From: Typha latifolia
Taxonomy: Eukaryota > Streptophyta > Magnoliopsida > Poales > Typhaceae
Length of the DNA stretch: 64,000 nucleotides
NCBI GenBank assembly: GCA_019914945.1
Contig: CM034100.1
Location: 13,899,096 to 13,963,095, forward strand
Direction: 5' to 3'
Shown here: positions 11,753-25,054 of the stretch, in pieces
How positions within the stretch are numbered: position 1 is the stretch's first letter
Layout: each line of letters opens with the position of its first letter
The notes under the pieces: generated by a model
Database searches by the model: none
What the model was told of the DNA's origin: nothing
Seen by the model: the letters and a program-made list of their open reading frames with translations, nothing else
Position numbers and translations under genes: made by a program

Positions 11753-14700
11753 TTTTCCCCATTATTTTCAGTCTCCGAGGCATGTTATGTGATCTATCAT
11801 TTCTATACTGTGCTGCCTTTATTGTCTTTGTTTGGATTTTTATTGGCATGCATTTTTATGGTGTGCTATTTGCATTTGATTGTTGCAACATCAACTTCTA
11901 CCTGCTTTTGGAAGCATGAAACTATGAAAGAACTGACACTTTACATCTGTAGTACTTGGTAGGAGATTTATTTGGGAAAAAATAGCTAGAATGTAACTTT
12001 TCAATGTCTTTGAAAAAAGGTAATCTTAAATGAGTTATGCATTTGTTGACCAAGTGTAAAATAAAAGAGAGAACTAAGATTGCATTTGTAGTACTTGGTA
12101 GGAGAATTATTTGGGAAAAAAATTAGCTAGAATCTAACTCTTCAATGTTTCTGAAAAAATAATCTTAAATGAGTTATGCATTTGTTGATCAAATGTAAAA
12201 TAAAAGAGAGAACTAAGACCGCTTTTGTAGTATTTAGTAGGAGTTTTATTGGGGAAAAAGTTGGCTAAAATGTCGCTCTCCAATGTTTTTTTTTAAAACA
12301 AAGAATCTTAAATGAGTTATGCATTTGCTGACCATATGTAAGATAAAAAAGAACACTAAGGTTGCTTTGTAGTACTTGTAGGAGATTTATTAGGAAAATT
12401 AAGCTAAAACACAAATTTTCAATAAATTTTTTTTTTAAAAAGAAGAGAATCTTCAATGAGTTATGCATTTGTTGCCGAAATGTAAAATAAAATGAGAACT
12501 AAGGTCACTTTTGGCTTTGGTAGAGTGACTTATTATATTAACTCAGACGAGCCTGCCAAAATTTGAACCCATCACTTTTGGTTTTGATAGCACATTAACT
12601 TATCAACTATTCTAAAAGCTTAAGCTATTAGAGAATGATGTTTTTTTAATTTTATATTCTAACATAACTAGGGAACTACCTTATTTCTTTTGTTTATTAT
12701 AATCCATTGTTATTTTTAAACTCTTCCGGCTAGCTGCTATTTTGATATGTGATAATCTGAAGGAAATACACCTAGAATTGTCTTAGATATAACCTAGGTT
12801 CAAATGAACATGGAAATCTTGTCTGGCTAAAGATAGAATTATACTTGTCTGGTGAACTATATATCTTTTTCATGACTTAGATGATTCTCTTCTTCCTCAA
12901 TCTGTGAAAACAAAGACTTAATTTTATCAGGCTAACATTTATGACAATGCCATTTTTATTTTTTATTTATTACATCTTTCATCCATCAAGGACTTATTGT
13001 AGGTAGTGATTATTGATTTTTCTCTCTATTCCTAATGCAGACGAAGCTAGGGTAAAAGAGTTCAAGCTCAAGTCCATGTGGAGGAGCCCCAATGGCACCA
13101 TACGGAACATCTTAAATGGTTTGTTGTGCAATTGTTTTAGTTCTTTATGCCAGATATTCTTCCATAAGCCAGTAGATGTGTAGCAATGGTGTTCTCTGAA
13201 AAGACTACAAGGCTACATTATTTGATCATAAGTGCATGGCCATTTTAGTTTTAAATCATAATTCATTAATGATTAGCATCTATCTACGGATGGCATTGTA
13301 TGAATAATCCAGATTATTGTTGAAATTTCCAACAGATCTAAATCATATAACATGAAAAGGGTATATTCATAATTTGAGATCAATTTCTCTGAATTTTAAG
13401 AATGACCACTTGTGTACAAAGCATTTCTATTAAAGGCATGATTTTTTAATGTTAAATCTTGTTTACTAAGTCTAAATGTGTTACTAGGTTTGATCTCCTA
13501 ACAGTTTTGACTATTGATAATAGGAATCAACCAAGTTCGAACTTAAGTAACTTGAAGGTGAATCATGGTAAACTAATTTTTTTGTCCCTCTATGTTGGAC
13601 TTATACGCATATGCCAACTCCTTTTATGGCCTCTGGATAACATTTGTAGCCTTGTTAGGCCCTTTAAAGTCAGAAATGATAGGTAGACACCTTTCATAGA
13701 AATGCGTAAGAATTCCTTAGAATCTTAAATATGTCAGTTGATGGAACAAATTCTGTGAAGTGGAGGATGTTAGAACATTGGATATTGCATGATGGTCATC
13801 ATGTGGATATCTGTCACCCTATTTTCCACTTTGCTATTTCAATGTCAATTGTATAATCTGTAGTTCTGAACAGAGTTCAAGAAGGGAGAAAAGTCTAGAC
13901 TAACCATAGTTCCCAGTTTCGGCCGATCCCAACCGGTTGGCTGGTTTCGGCCCTACTGTAGGGGGCTGCAACTGTTGTTGATAGCAGCTGAAGGAAAGAG
14001 GAAGAGAAAGTCAGGGAGAGAGAGAGTGTATGTGAGTGAGGGAGAGAGAGGGGGGAAAGATAAAAAGAAAGAGAGAGTGAGGGAGAGAGTGGGATAGCTC
14101 AGACTAACAGTTAGAAGGATAGAAAAACAGAGAGGGAGGAAGGGATAGTTTTACTTTTTAGGCTTTATATGTGAGTAATTATTATTTCTTATTTTTTTTA
14201 ATAATTTTTTCTAAATTTTTAGAAATTTTTTAATATTTTTAAATAATATTTTGAATTTTATTTAATTAAAATAGTCCGATCCGATACAATCGGCTGATAC
14301 GACCGATATGATCGATACAACCGATATGTATCATTTTTCCGGACGGCCAATCCCGATCCCGATACTGATTTTTGGAACCTTAAAACTAACTACTAGTACT
14401 TTTTTTTTTATCGACTATCTTCTTTGGTAGATTCTAGATCATCTTTCATTTTGATAGTGAGTAGTTTTCTTAATAATAAGTCAAGTAAAGAATAATAATC
14501 AACCTGATTGAGCTTGCCAGGACGGCTTAGTAAGCAAGCAACTTGTTGCGTAGGCGCCAACTCCCAGTTATTTCTCTTCTTTCTTTTCTTTTTTTACTAA
14601 TAGTTCATAAAAAATTGTCCAAGATTACGTCATCGAGCACACGCATTTAAAATAGTCCAAGAGCTGGTTGTCTCCTCTTCTTAATCTCTACTACTTCCTT

Positions 14701-17700
14701 GCATCCCTCTGCTTTCTTCATCTCCTTCAACTGGGATCCACAGTGGTACCCCATGTCTATCTGTATCCCTGAGGACCTTCACATGCACCCCTTGTGTTGT
14801 GTTCTACCTTTGGCAGCTAAATCAATTTAATTTGGAGGTGGTAGTCAATTTTCATGCTGTGATTTCAAGAATTTATCATTAAGTTTTATTCTGTTGGCCA
14901 TTCCATGTGTAACTTTATGTGATAGAAACATTTACGTACAATGGCTAACCGTATGATTGATCTTAATTTTCTCTTCTATGTTTTCTTGATATTTCTGAGC
15001 TAACATGCCCCTTTATGTGTGGTTGCCCTTCATCTTGATGGGGTGTTTGTTCTCTCCAATATACACATTCAAATGCTTCCTAAATCTCTCCTTCTTAACT
15101 TCACCTCAGGAACTGTCTTTCGTGAGCCAATTTTGTGCCGCAATATACCGAGGATTCTTCAAGGTAAGTTGGAATCTGGATTGTTAAACTTGAAAGACCA
15201 TCCATACTATGAATATTAGACTATAAGCAATTTCTTAAACATGCAGGTTGGAATAAACCTATATGCATCGGGAGGCATGCATTTGGAGATCAATATCGAG
15301 CAACCGATATGGTTATTAATGGTCCAGGGAAACTTAAAATGGTTTTTGGTGAGCTCCAATATTTTACCTTTTTTTATCTTGTAGCGTATCAGTACTCATG
15401 TTGGTTGTATTTTTGACCATTTCTGTATTTTCTCTTGTATTGCTTTGGTAAAACTAGTCCCAGATGGAGATGCACCTGTGGAGCTAAATGTTTATGATTT
15501 TAAGGGGCCTGGTATTGCATTAGCAATGTACAATGTAGATGAGGTGCTCACTTCAGAAGTCATAAAGTTCATACTTCATAGTTTCATTTACTTTCTTTGT
15601 AGTCTTTGATGCTAAAACTGGTCTAGCTCTTTTCAGTCTATTCGAGCATTTGCTGAATCATCAATGTCGATGGCACTTGCAAAAAAATGGCCTCTTTACT
15701 TGAGCACCAAGAACACAATTCTAAAGAAATATGATGGCAGGTACTGCTGTTTCCCATCACTGTTCTTGTCTATTAAATAGTGAACATAATGGATCTAATT
15801 GTCTGATTAGATTTGCTAGTCCTTTGCATATATGTTTCATTAAGCATTTGGATATTAATCTTGTTGTGTCTGCCTTTGGCATGTTAAGGTGGCAACTATA
15901 ATTTTTTATTTTTTTGTGCACTTCAAATGCATCTTAACTTTTTCACTCATTTGTTGATTTGAGTTCAGCAATTCCCTTTCTTGGACTAATGGGTGTTTGT
16001 TGTGTTCCTGTTATAACAAATAAAAAATATTCTCAAAGGGGGAAAAAAACTCCCAACATTTTAAACCCTACTAATCACTAAATGACTAGGAAAGAACCTG
16101 GATTTGAGTGCTCGGCTAGGCTGTTTCTTCAGCATCTGGATTAACGAAAGAGTGATTTACTGAGAAAGTGGTATTGCACTATTGCTCATCCTATCCCTGT
16201 GAAAGCCCTTATAGAGCATATGTGGTCTTAAAGAATGAATTAATTATTTCTTGTTTTTTTAAATCTATTTATTTTCGCAATAATGACTGTCAGAGAGGAA
16301 AATAGTTTCTTTATGTTAATGTCAATAACTGTTAAGTTTGCATCTGCTTTGTGATCTTTGCAATTTTGTTACGTCTTTCTGGTAATGTGAAGGGGACTTT
16401 CACTTTTTGTGGCCTAACTTCCAAAGGATCCATTTAATGTGAATTGGACAGAATTTGACTCTGGATAAATTTGACTTATCTTAGGTTTAAAGACATATTT
16501 CAGGAGGTGTATGAAGAGAAATGGAAGGAAAAGTTTGAAGAGCAGTCAATATGGTGTGTGATTATCTATATGAGAAAAAACCATTTGTCTTACTAAACAT
16601 TTGCTCAACAATATCTCCGACTTTGTTTTCACTCATCCAGGTATGAGCATCGGTTGATTGATGACATGGTGGCGTATGCAGTGAAAAGTGATGGTGGGTA
16701 TGTGTGGGCCTGCAAAAACTACGATGGAGATGTTCAGAGTGACTTCCTTGCCCAAGGTCTTGAATGTGCTTCCAAAATCTTGTTCAGCCATTTAGTAGAT
16801 AAATATGATATTTTATACCTTACAACAAAATTATAAAATACAGAAATTCTGCAACAATTCCAAAAATGAAGTATAATTCCCCACTAATGTCTCTCCATTT
16901 CTCACCATCGTATTATTTCCCAATACTTGTCCTTATTCATGGTATCTTCATGCTCTTCTCATGCTATAGTCCAGTCTTTGCCTTTTGTTCAACCTCTCTA
17001 TGTTTTCTCCACAATCTCATTGAGTGGTGCATAAAGTTCTTCTGTTACTAGGTTTGCACTCTGCAGAATTAAAAAGAGTAACTTACAATATGTTTGACTA
17101 TTGATGCTGCTGTGCAGTTTCTTGTGTCTCCCATCTTTCTTATACTCTCTCGTAATCCTTGTTGATTGGTTCACTTAGTTTTCCAGCGTTCAAGTTTCAT
17201 ATAGTTTTTCTCTGATGAATGTTTGTAATACTTGAGATCCCCTATGAATATAATGCATGTGCTGCTCTTGTCTTGTTAATTTGCATTGAATTCAAGTTTC
17301 TGGCAATCCCTATGTAGCTATTCTATGAATATGTCATCATTACAGTCAAGTCCTCAAGCACAGAGGCAACAATCTAACATAAAAGAAAGCTAACTCTTGT
17401 TGTACTGTAAGGCCACATTCAACATATTGGATCTAAGAAAGATTGCCAGTTCTAGTTGAAACAATATTGCAGGTTAAGCAATCATGTACCAGCCATGGTA
17501 TGTCTGGTTGTTACCATTTAGTACCTTGCCTTCTTTTTTTATGTCAAATGATAAGGAATAAAAGAGGATATGATACTCCAGTGAAGTAATGATGTGGAGC
17601 AAGTCATATCAGAATAGTACTAGGGAAGTTTTATGTTACTTTTATGTTTGAGAGATGCATGTCCTTTTGCGTAAGGATTATTGGTCCCTTTTTTAGATTT

Positions 17701-20489
17701 TTGAAACATGCTATTTTTTATGTTAGATTATTTAATGAATGAGTTTTATTGTATGTATATATGCCAGAATCAAATTTATATGTTTAAGAATCTTCCAATA
17801 TACACTTGCATTTTATTAATTGTATTTACTATTGTTCTATTATATCTGATTTTATAGTCTGGTGGGTTTCAAGATGGTTTATATGATTTCCTTTCACACT
17901 GATGTAGTAACAAATCTATCATCTTTGTGTTGCATGTCATACATTGCATGAGATTAGAACTTTTTTCCCCTCATGCTTATATTGTATGGATAGAACAAGC
18001 TTGCAAAAGAACTGCAAATGTGTAATTTACGTTCGTAGGAATAAGTTATACCCTGAAATCATTCAAATCTGGTACCCTCTGTCTCCCTCTTCTGTAACCT
18101 TATATCACATCTTTTGCAGCTTTTACTTTTGGAGATTAGATGACTGTTATTTATAGGAAAATGTGAGATTATGAGTCACTAAGATGTGACACTAAAATGA
18201 TGAAAAAGGTTCCTACTCTTGGAGATCTTTTTAGAAATTTGAGGTTGTCATACATGGTTCAGTTAAGGGATGCAATAACAGTTAAGGATGTTTAAAGCAA
18301 TTCTTAAACGATTGGGGTTACCTTTTCTTAGGAAGACTTTTCTTGAGGCAGTATAGAAAACTTATGGGACAGCTGTTTCTTCTTTGACATTAAAGGATGT
18401 GAGTATCATTAAAGGATGTTTGAAGCAATTCTTAAATGATTGGGTTTACCTTTTCTTAGGAAGATTTTCTTGAGGCAGTATAGAAAACTTATGGGACAGC
18501 TGTTCCTTCTTTGACATTTCTATGATCAAGTCCGCTTTTTTTTTTTTTTAAATTTCTTTTTCTCTATTTTACTTCATTCACTTCCCAGAATGTCTCATGG
18601 AATCATGATGCTGATTTCTTAAAATTTATGGGTGCCTGCAGGTTTTGGTTCATTGGGCTTAATGACATCAGTTCTGGTAGCTACCATTTATTCATTGTCT
18701 TTTGATCTTGTTGAGTTTACTATATTGTAGTTGGATATCACATAGAAGTTCTCTTCTGTAGTTATCCTCGGATGGTAAAACATTAGAAGCTGAAGCAGCT
18801 CATGGGACTGTAACTAGACATTTTAGGCTGCACCAAAAGGGACAAGAGACTAGCACCAATAGTATTGCCTCCATCTTTGCATGGAGCCGTGGACTTGAGC
18901 ATAGGTACCTGATATTTTTAATTGGAAATATCTTAACTTGTAGATTTTTCAGATGTCATAGTTTTGTAGGTTAGACCAGGTAAAATAATGTCCAAGACGC
19001 TTTGTTATAAAATTGTTCATCCTTCCAATTTAACCTCTACGGTCTGTTTTATGCAGAGCAAAGCTTGATAAACATGATATGCTGCTGGATTTTGTGCTGA
19101 AGCTTGAGTCTGCATGTATTGAAACAGTTGAATCTGGTAAAATGACAAAGGATCTTGCACTTCTTATCCATGGTCCCAGGTCAGTTAATTCATCTGACTT
19201 TCCTTTTAATCACGTACAAATTTCAGATATTATTTTTGTGAAGTAAGCTTGATTTATGCTAATCAACACACTTATCATTATCAACTCACAAATTGCACAA
19301 TGAAACTGTTGATTATGAATCACAGGGTGGACTGATGTCAAAGCAAAGTGATTCTCTGAAATTTGTTATAATTCATAACTATAAATTAACTTGCTGGAAC
19401 TTGAGGCATTTGTTAAGATGAAGTTGGAGTATTAAGACATATACATGGAATATCATATTAATGGATTTTCTTTTGGCGAGTGTATCATATATGAAAGGAA
19501 AAAGAAAGAAACAAATGATGAGTGTTCTGCTTGTACTTGATATAACTATGGCTTGTAACAACTCTCTTTAGTGTAGTATATCACTTCTGTAATGCTCTTG
19601 TTGGAGGTCATATTTAGTGTGTCCACTAGAAGAAAGGGTAATAGGTGATTTCATGTGACAATTATCTGTCAAAATATCACATACAGTTCAAGTAACATTA
19701 AGGTCACTGATTGACATGGGAATTTATGCATTTGTCTTGATCTTGTATCTGTATCTATGCAACTTGTTCCTCATGTTTTTTCTGCCTACCTTCTATCAGT
19801 GATAACACACATGGTGTAAGTTACATCAGCTCAACTATTGTCCATTTCCACATATTTTGTGAACTCTTTTTTTTTTTTGGGTACACATAAACCCTTAAAT
19901 TGGACACCTCTAACCCCTCTGATGCTGTTCACAGAAAATGTGAGAAGACAGAAATACCTCTCTATTTTAACATATTTTTTCTTTCTTTCAAAAAGTAAAG
20001 GTACAAAGGCCACAAAATCTACCTATGTGAGTCACATGACAATTTATAAACGAACAATGTAATAGAGAATGGTGAATTTAATAGGAGGCGAATTTGAGAT
20101 ATTTTTAATAATTTAGGGTGGTCTGTGTGTACCAAAAACAAAATGTTCTGGGTGCGTGCATAGAAATAGACGATAGCTCAGTACATGGTCTCAAAATTTG
20201 AATTCAAATGGCATTCGTTTGTAATTCATACTTAAGTTTATGGGTGTCTAACTACTATTTAAGTGGTTCATGATGATGGCATACTGTGTACCTTGTGGTT
20301 TTCTGTGTTCGCTTTTGTAGTTGCTTCTCTCCTTTTATTTTCCTTTTCTTGTGTGGTTTGTATGATCAAAATGGTCTCTTTTTTATTTACTTCAGGGTAT
20401 CAAGGGAATTTTATCTAAACACTGAGGAGTTCATCGACGCCGTTGCGCAGAAACTTAAAGAGAAGATTCTATCCCCAGCAGTTCTGTAA
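10058..20489 (+). CDS. ICDH: NADP-dependent isocitrate dehydrogenase, plastid/mitochondrial form
   Basis: Fifteen exons: 10058-10295, 10364-10407, 10482-10591, 11659-11696, 13041-13118, 15110-15163, 15247-15348, 15458-15543, 15637-15740, 16485-16553, 16641-16756, 18642-18676, 18762-18904, 19057-19179, 20396-20489. They join in phase to 477 residues. The enzyme decarboxylates isocitrate to 2-oxoglutarate and makes NADPH. Diagnostic blocks: MDGDEMTR, the substrate loop [16 protein letters not shown], the metal-binding helix DDMVAYA, and the NADP-binding [11 protein letters not shown] followed by HQKG. The first 65 or so residues are rich in Ser, Arg and Ala and precede the conserved [12 protein letters not shown], so they look like an organellar transit peptide absent from cytosolic forms. 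A second in-frame ATG at 10082 could also serve. Introns 4, 5 and 11 carry repeats or an insertion. Confidence 0.95.
11709..11752. repeat. (TTTC)n microsatellite beside a 5' splice site
   Basis: A tetranucleotide run of about 44 bp begins roughly a dozen bases after the exon 4 donor of the isocitrate dehydrogenase gene. Confidence 0.9.
11945..12515. repeat. Four-copy intronic tandem repeat, unit about 139 bp
   Basis: In intron 4 of the isocitrate dehydrogenase gene, copies anchored on gtagtacttggtagga start near 11949, 12088, 12227 and 12369. Each contains 'aatcttaaatgagttatgca' or a close variant, then 'gtaaaataaaa'. Copies 3 and 4 have drifted more than copies 1 and 2. Confidence 0.85.
13907..14384. 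mobile_element. Short non-autonomous DNA element, hAT-like, in isocitrate dehydrogenase intron 5
   Basis: The left end reads tagttcccagtttcggccga. The right end, reverse-complemented, reads aaggttccaaaaatcag and continues with cgggatcggg, so the ends are imperfectly inverted. The flanks are actaacca (13899-13906) and actaacta (14385-14392), an 8-bp duplication matching at 7 of 8 positions. The interior has a purine-rich GAGA stretch and a run of gat/cgat words. It has no coding capacity. Assignment to hAT rests on the 8-bp duplication only. Confidence 0.6.
18283..18521. repeat. Tandem duplication of about 128 bp in isocitrate dehydrogenase intron 11
   Basis: Two near-identical copies, starting near 18284 and 18412, share 'aaggatgtt', 'accttttcttaggaaga' and 'cttatgggacagctgtt'. 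Very few differences separate them, which suggests a fairly young event. Confidence 0.85.
19860..20140. repeat. Dispersed non-coding repeat, copy 1
   Basis: Located in the last intron of the isocitrate dehydrogenase gene. The stretch with 'cacaaa' followed by 'tatgtgagtcac', then 'caatttataaacg', resembles 21400-21600 beyond the gene, which has 'cacaaagat', 'tatgtgagtcac' and 'cagtttatggatgg' in the same order. This suggests two diverged copies of one family. Ends are undefined. Confidence 0.5.
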
Positions 20490-22760
20490 ATAGGATTCTA
20501 ATTTTCGAAGTAGCACCCTGGTGAGATTAATTGAAGCAGGATGCCATGGAAGACTTCGTCTCGAGAACTTGGTATACTTTCTTCCCTGAAATAATAGCGA
20601 AATCGAATAAAAGAGAACCTCTATTGCATGTTGATCCTTAAAGCATTCTTTACAGTTGCTATCAACTTGTTTAAGTTGTCAGTTTTGTGTGTTCGTAATT
20701 GTTCTCGAAACAAGACTTTAGTGCTCATATAAAAAATTTTGATCGTTTTAATGAAATAGTTAAATAATGGTCAAATATGAATGTCTTGCTACTTTAGACC
20801 TCATTAGCTTGCTAATGGTCTGTGTGCATCATAAGATTTATTTAATTATTTTATCACTCGTGGGGTTTGCATTTTTTTTGGTGGGTCCACCGGCCCCTTT
20901 ATTCTGGAACTTAAGATTTTAATTTTAATTTTTAAAAAAACAAATGAATAAATAATTATTTTATATTATTTACTGTTATTGGCATCCATTACTTGGTAAT
21001 GGTAGCTCTTCGGGATTCGTGTCCACTTTGTGAGCCCAAATAAATTGGAAAAATCCATCCTGGTATTCGTATACAGAATTTATACCTATTATATATATGT
21101 TGAAAAAAGTATTCGAACTATCTTTTAAATAATATAGTTTAAAATATAAAATATATTAATAGTGACTGTTAATATCATAAGTTTTTATAAATTCGAAAAC
21201 ACGTACAGATGTATATAATATTTGATCCATGTCTGTCCATGATATGGTAATTAAGATTATCATCCATTCACTATCTGTATCAGAATATTAAAAAAAAACT
21301 GAATATAATTTTATAGATAATTCTACGTAGATCTTTTAAACTATATTCTTATTTTCATAATCACCTCTTAAATTTTTTCTAAACTACTTAGATCTGAAAA
21401 ATATTTGCCATCTAAATGCAGGGTACGAAAATCACAAAGATATTTATATGTGAGTCACGTATCAGTTTATGGATGGAAAACATAACCGAAAACTAATGGA
21501 AGAGTAATTTAGGAGGCTTTCAATACTTTAGGATGTATTAAAAAAAGAGGGAAGGATGTATATAAAAATGACTGATAATTTAGAAGGGTCATAATAGAAT
21601 TATCCCATAACTTTAGCAGGATTGTTTTTTGGAAAGGAATATTTTATAACTCAGCGCCACGAGTACATATCACTCCATTAGAGTCATAGATTAAAAGTTG
21701 GAACAAACCAGTTGGGAAACCTCTATATCCTAGGTATAATTATATTCTAATGACCTACCGAAATTTGCCAGCCAATCTGTAGCTTGATTGGCTTCTCTAA
21801 CACGCATGTATCTTTATAATTTTAATAATTATGAATTAGTAAATAATGCTTATTGACTAAAAGTAAAAAGCCCGAGAGATTTGCATAATTTATATTCTTT
21901 ATACGAGAGTTTCACGAACCGTAATAGCCTCGCATATAAGGCATAACTAAAATTAGCGGCAACAATCTGATTCTAAAAGTCACAAGAAATCCGATCTAAA
22001 ATAAGTAAATAAATTAAATAAATTTATAGATTACAGAATGTAAAATCTGTATAGTGGAGTTTGGTATTGGACACTATCTCTTTAAGATCAATTCGCTCTC
22101 TATCAGTTTCTTCTAGAACAGTGGACATTGATCTCCTAAGATATAACGATTATTTTGCACTCAAAAGAAAGCAACTATTCAAACGTCTTATTGTACAGTA
22201 ACCTTTACTCACAAAATAGGTACTCATTTTAGGCTCAAAATTTATAAGAAGTTTGTCACTTATATACCATACTAATATTTCTCAAATATCCAATATAATA
22301 CCCACTTTAGAGCTAATTTTTATTCACTCCTCTTCATTAATTTGACTAAATAAATATATGATAATAAATTACTCTTTGTACTAAATTAATTTCACCATTA
22401 AACTATCATTAATAATATATTGGCTATACTTAAAACTTAACTCAAAGTTTATAAAAAATTTAGGCAAATATATGAAATTTCTAACAATATTCACGGCACA
22501 CCCTGCAATAGCAAGAGCCCCCCTTCAATATTAAATTTTGTTTCATTTATATTAAAATGTATATATATATATATATATAAAGCTTCTTATGGGGCTGCGT
22601 GATATCCCAGCAGGACATGGAATTCAAAGCGGGTGTAATGCGACAAGATTCGTCGACGTGGCCGTATCGTGGCCGTGCAAACTGATCGCTCAGAGGGAAA
22701 CGACGTGTGTATCCCGAGAAGACTTGGAGAGGGGGCACTTGCCTTCAACAAACCTTCTCG
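20490..22760. other. Intergenic region with repeat copy 2
   Basis: This holds the isocitrate dehydrogenase 3' flank, AT-rich spacer, and a second copy of the dispersed repeat at about 21300-21610. An (AT)n run lies near 22559-22578. No open frame of interest was seen. Confidence 0.55.
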
Positions 22761-22762
22761 GC

Positions 22763-22770
22763 TATATTAA
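22763..22770 (+). promoter_or_regulatory. Candidate TATA box of the glutaredoxin gene
   Basis: The octamer tatattaa lies 71-78 bp upstream of the chosen ATG at 22841. This would place the transcription start near 22795 and gives a short leader. Confidence 0.5.
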
Positions 22771-22840
22771 AAGTCGGGCAATGGGAGGCATCTGGTCTTC
22801 TTCATCGTTGTCAGCGGAGGAGAAGAGATCGAAATCGGAG

Positions 22841-25054
22841 ATGGCGCTTACGAAGGCGAAGGAGATCGTTGCTTCCGCTCCCGTCGTCGTCTTCAGGTCT
22901 TCTCCTTGATTCCCCCCCTCCTTTCTCTTCGATTCCTTTTTCTTTTTCTTTTTTCCTCTCTAACGTTAGGTTAGGTTTTGTTTTACCATCTCAAAACCCT
23001 AAGTACGTTTGGAGGATCGCTCGTCTTCACGATTCCATCTTTTTTTTTTTCTTTCGGTTTTCTTTTTTCTTCAAGTTATACATAACAAATGGGGTGGAGA
23101 TCGTTGGAAATTCTATTTCTCTATGATGATTGTTACCTTCGGATAATTGGAAAGTGCCAGTATTTGGTAGTAAACAACAATTCATTCTCTTGAAAAACTT
23201 GTGAAAAATAGAAGAAAAAAAAACGGGGGAAAGAAGAGGACTGAGACATGGGGGAAATTGTCTGTTGTAGGAAAGCTAAATTTATACTTATGATTGGGTA
23301 GGGCACCATTTTATCCTAATTCTGAATCGACTATAAGGGATAGTTTCACTTAGAATTCTACAAACTATTATTGTTTTTCATGTACACTCTTTGAGCTACC
23401 GCTCTACACCCTCGAAATAAGAACAAAATTTCCACATATACACCCTTGAATTAATATGGACTCCTACACGAATTTTTTTTTTTTTTTTTAAAATCCCGGG
23501 GGCTGTCAAGGTCTAAAAATGGTAATAGTTTATGAGGTATAAGTGAAATTATTCTTAAGAAAAAATAATAGAAGATTAATGAATTTTTTCACGTTATATT
23601 TCTTGTAAATATAATGAGAGTTCCTGGTTTTACTCAACTTTATGCCCTTAACTGTTCATGGCTTCATGCTAGCTCTTTATGTTATGTTACTATGATAGAA
23701 TAACTTTCTCTCCTATTGGACTATAACTTTGTGTTTTGATGATTGCAGCAAGTCATACTGTCCATTCTGCGTACGGGCTAAACAGTTGCTAACTCAGTTG
23801 GGAGCAAAGTATAAGGTGGTTGAGTTGGATGTGGAAAGTGAGTATGCTCTGTTATTTTACCATTCTTATTCTCTAGATTTTGAGATAATAGTATTTAATA
23901 CTTGTAGAGCAGCAGAAGATAGTAAATGATGTCTTCTGTTTACAGGTGCCCTTTTATTTCATTACTTTTGCTGGACATACATTTTCATATGGTATCTTGG
24001 TTAGCATGCTATATTGTTTCTTTTCTAATGGACCCTTCAAGTCAAGTCTTTAACATGGCTGCATGAGGGAATCAGTTTGTTCTAAAGATAAGATAGTAGT
24101 GTCAACTCTCCTCTCTCGATTGATAATTTATGTCATGACAGTAATCCATTATGTCTGAATTCCTGTTGTTGTTCAGCATGACCCTACATTTAGATGAAGG
24201 GAGATATATATTCATTGATACTTGTGTATTGCTGCTTGTTTATCTATAGTAGATTATGTGGGATTGAGAGAATGGTATAAAACAGGAAATGAGGATCGAG
24301 AAGATTACAAATTGTTGCAACATACAGCAATCTGGTATTTGTGCTTTAGATGTAGAACCAATAGTGCAAATATGATCATTATCATCAGGATTTTTAGTAA
24401 TATTTTTGTAATGAAAATTGCAATCTGAAGGGAAATGTAACCAACCATTCATTATGGTTGAGTGGTCAAGTAAATTACCTTGTCTTGTTTTATGTAAATG
24501 ATGCTTTCCTCCTTAGAGAACTCACTTCTTTAGATGATTGATTTATCTAGATTCCAACCTACTGATATATATACTTTTAAAATATTGTTGGGAATTTTCT
24601 GAGACGTTTTACTTCATTTCATGAAGCTGATGGATCAGAAATTCAATCAGCACTGGCCCAGTGGACTGGACTGAGAACAGTTCCGAGTATTTTCATTGGT
24701 GGAAAGCATATCGGTGGTTGTGACAGTAAGTCCCTTTCTGGCCGGCTATGTCTTTTAATCCTTGAGCTTCAATTCGTTGTGGGATAAGATATTGTTGATG
24801 TTTTGGCTCAGTTCTGCTACTTACCAAAAGACTTAATAACCTCTGTTTAATCTTTGTATAATGTCATCCCCTATTGTAGTATTTCTTCTCTTGTGTACGA
24901 AAATGGTGCCTCCCTCAGTAACTTGGAGCTCTTGTTCTTCTTTCTCTGAGGAGACTGTTACCTTTTTCTTGCAGATATGGTGGCAAGACACAATGCAGGG
25001 ACGCTGGTGCCTCTGTTGACCGAATCCGGGGCCCTTGCCAGCCCTGCGGCATAG
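22841..25054 (+). CDS. Class I glutaredoxin, CPFC active site (GRXC type)
   Basis: Four exons, 22841-22896, 23749-23837, 24627-24725 and 24975-25054, give 107 residues, a normal length for a one-domain glutaredoxin. The active site is C23-P-F-C26 in KSYCPFCVRAK. The TVPSIFIGG strand with its cis-proline and the glutathione-contacting GGCDN turn are present. Such enzymes reduce disulfides and glutathionylated proteins with glutathione, usually in the cytosol. I chose 22841 because it follows the TATA box; in-frame ATGs at 22781 and 22589 would add a Ser-rich extension, and the second lies upstream of the TATA box. CPFC, rather than the commoner CPYC, is a conservative change. Confidence 0.92.
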
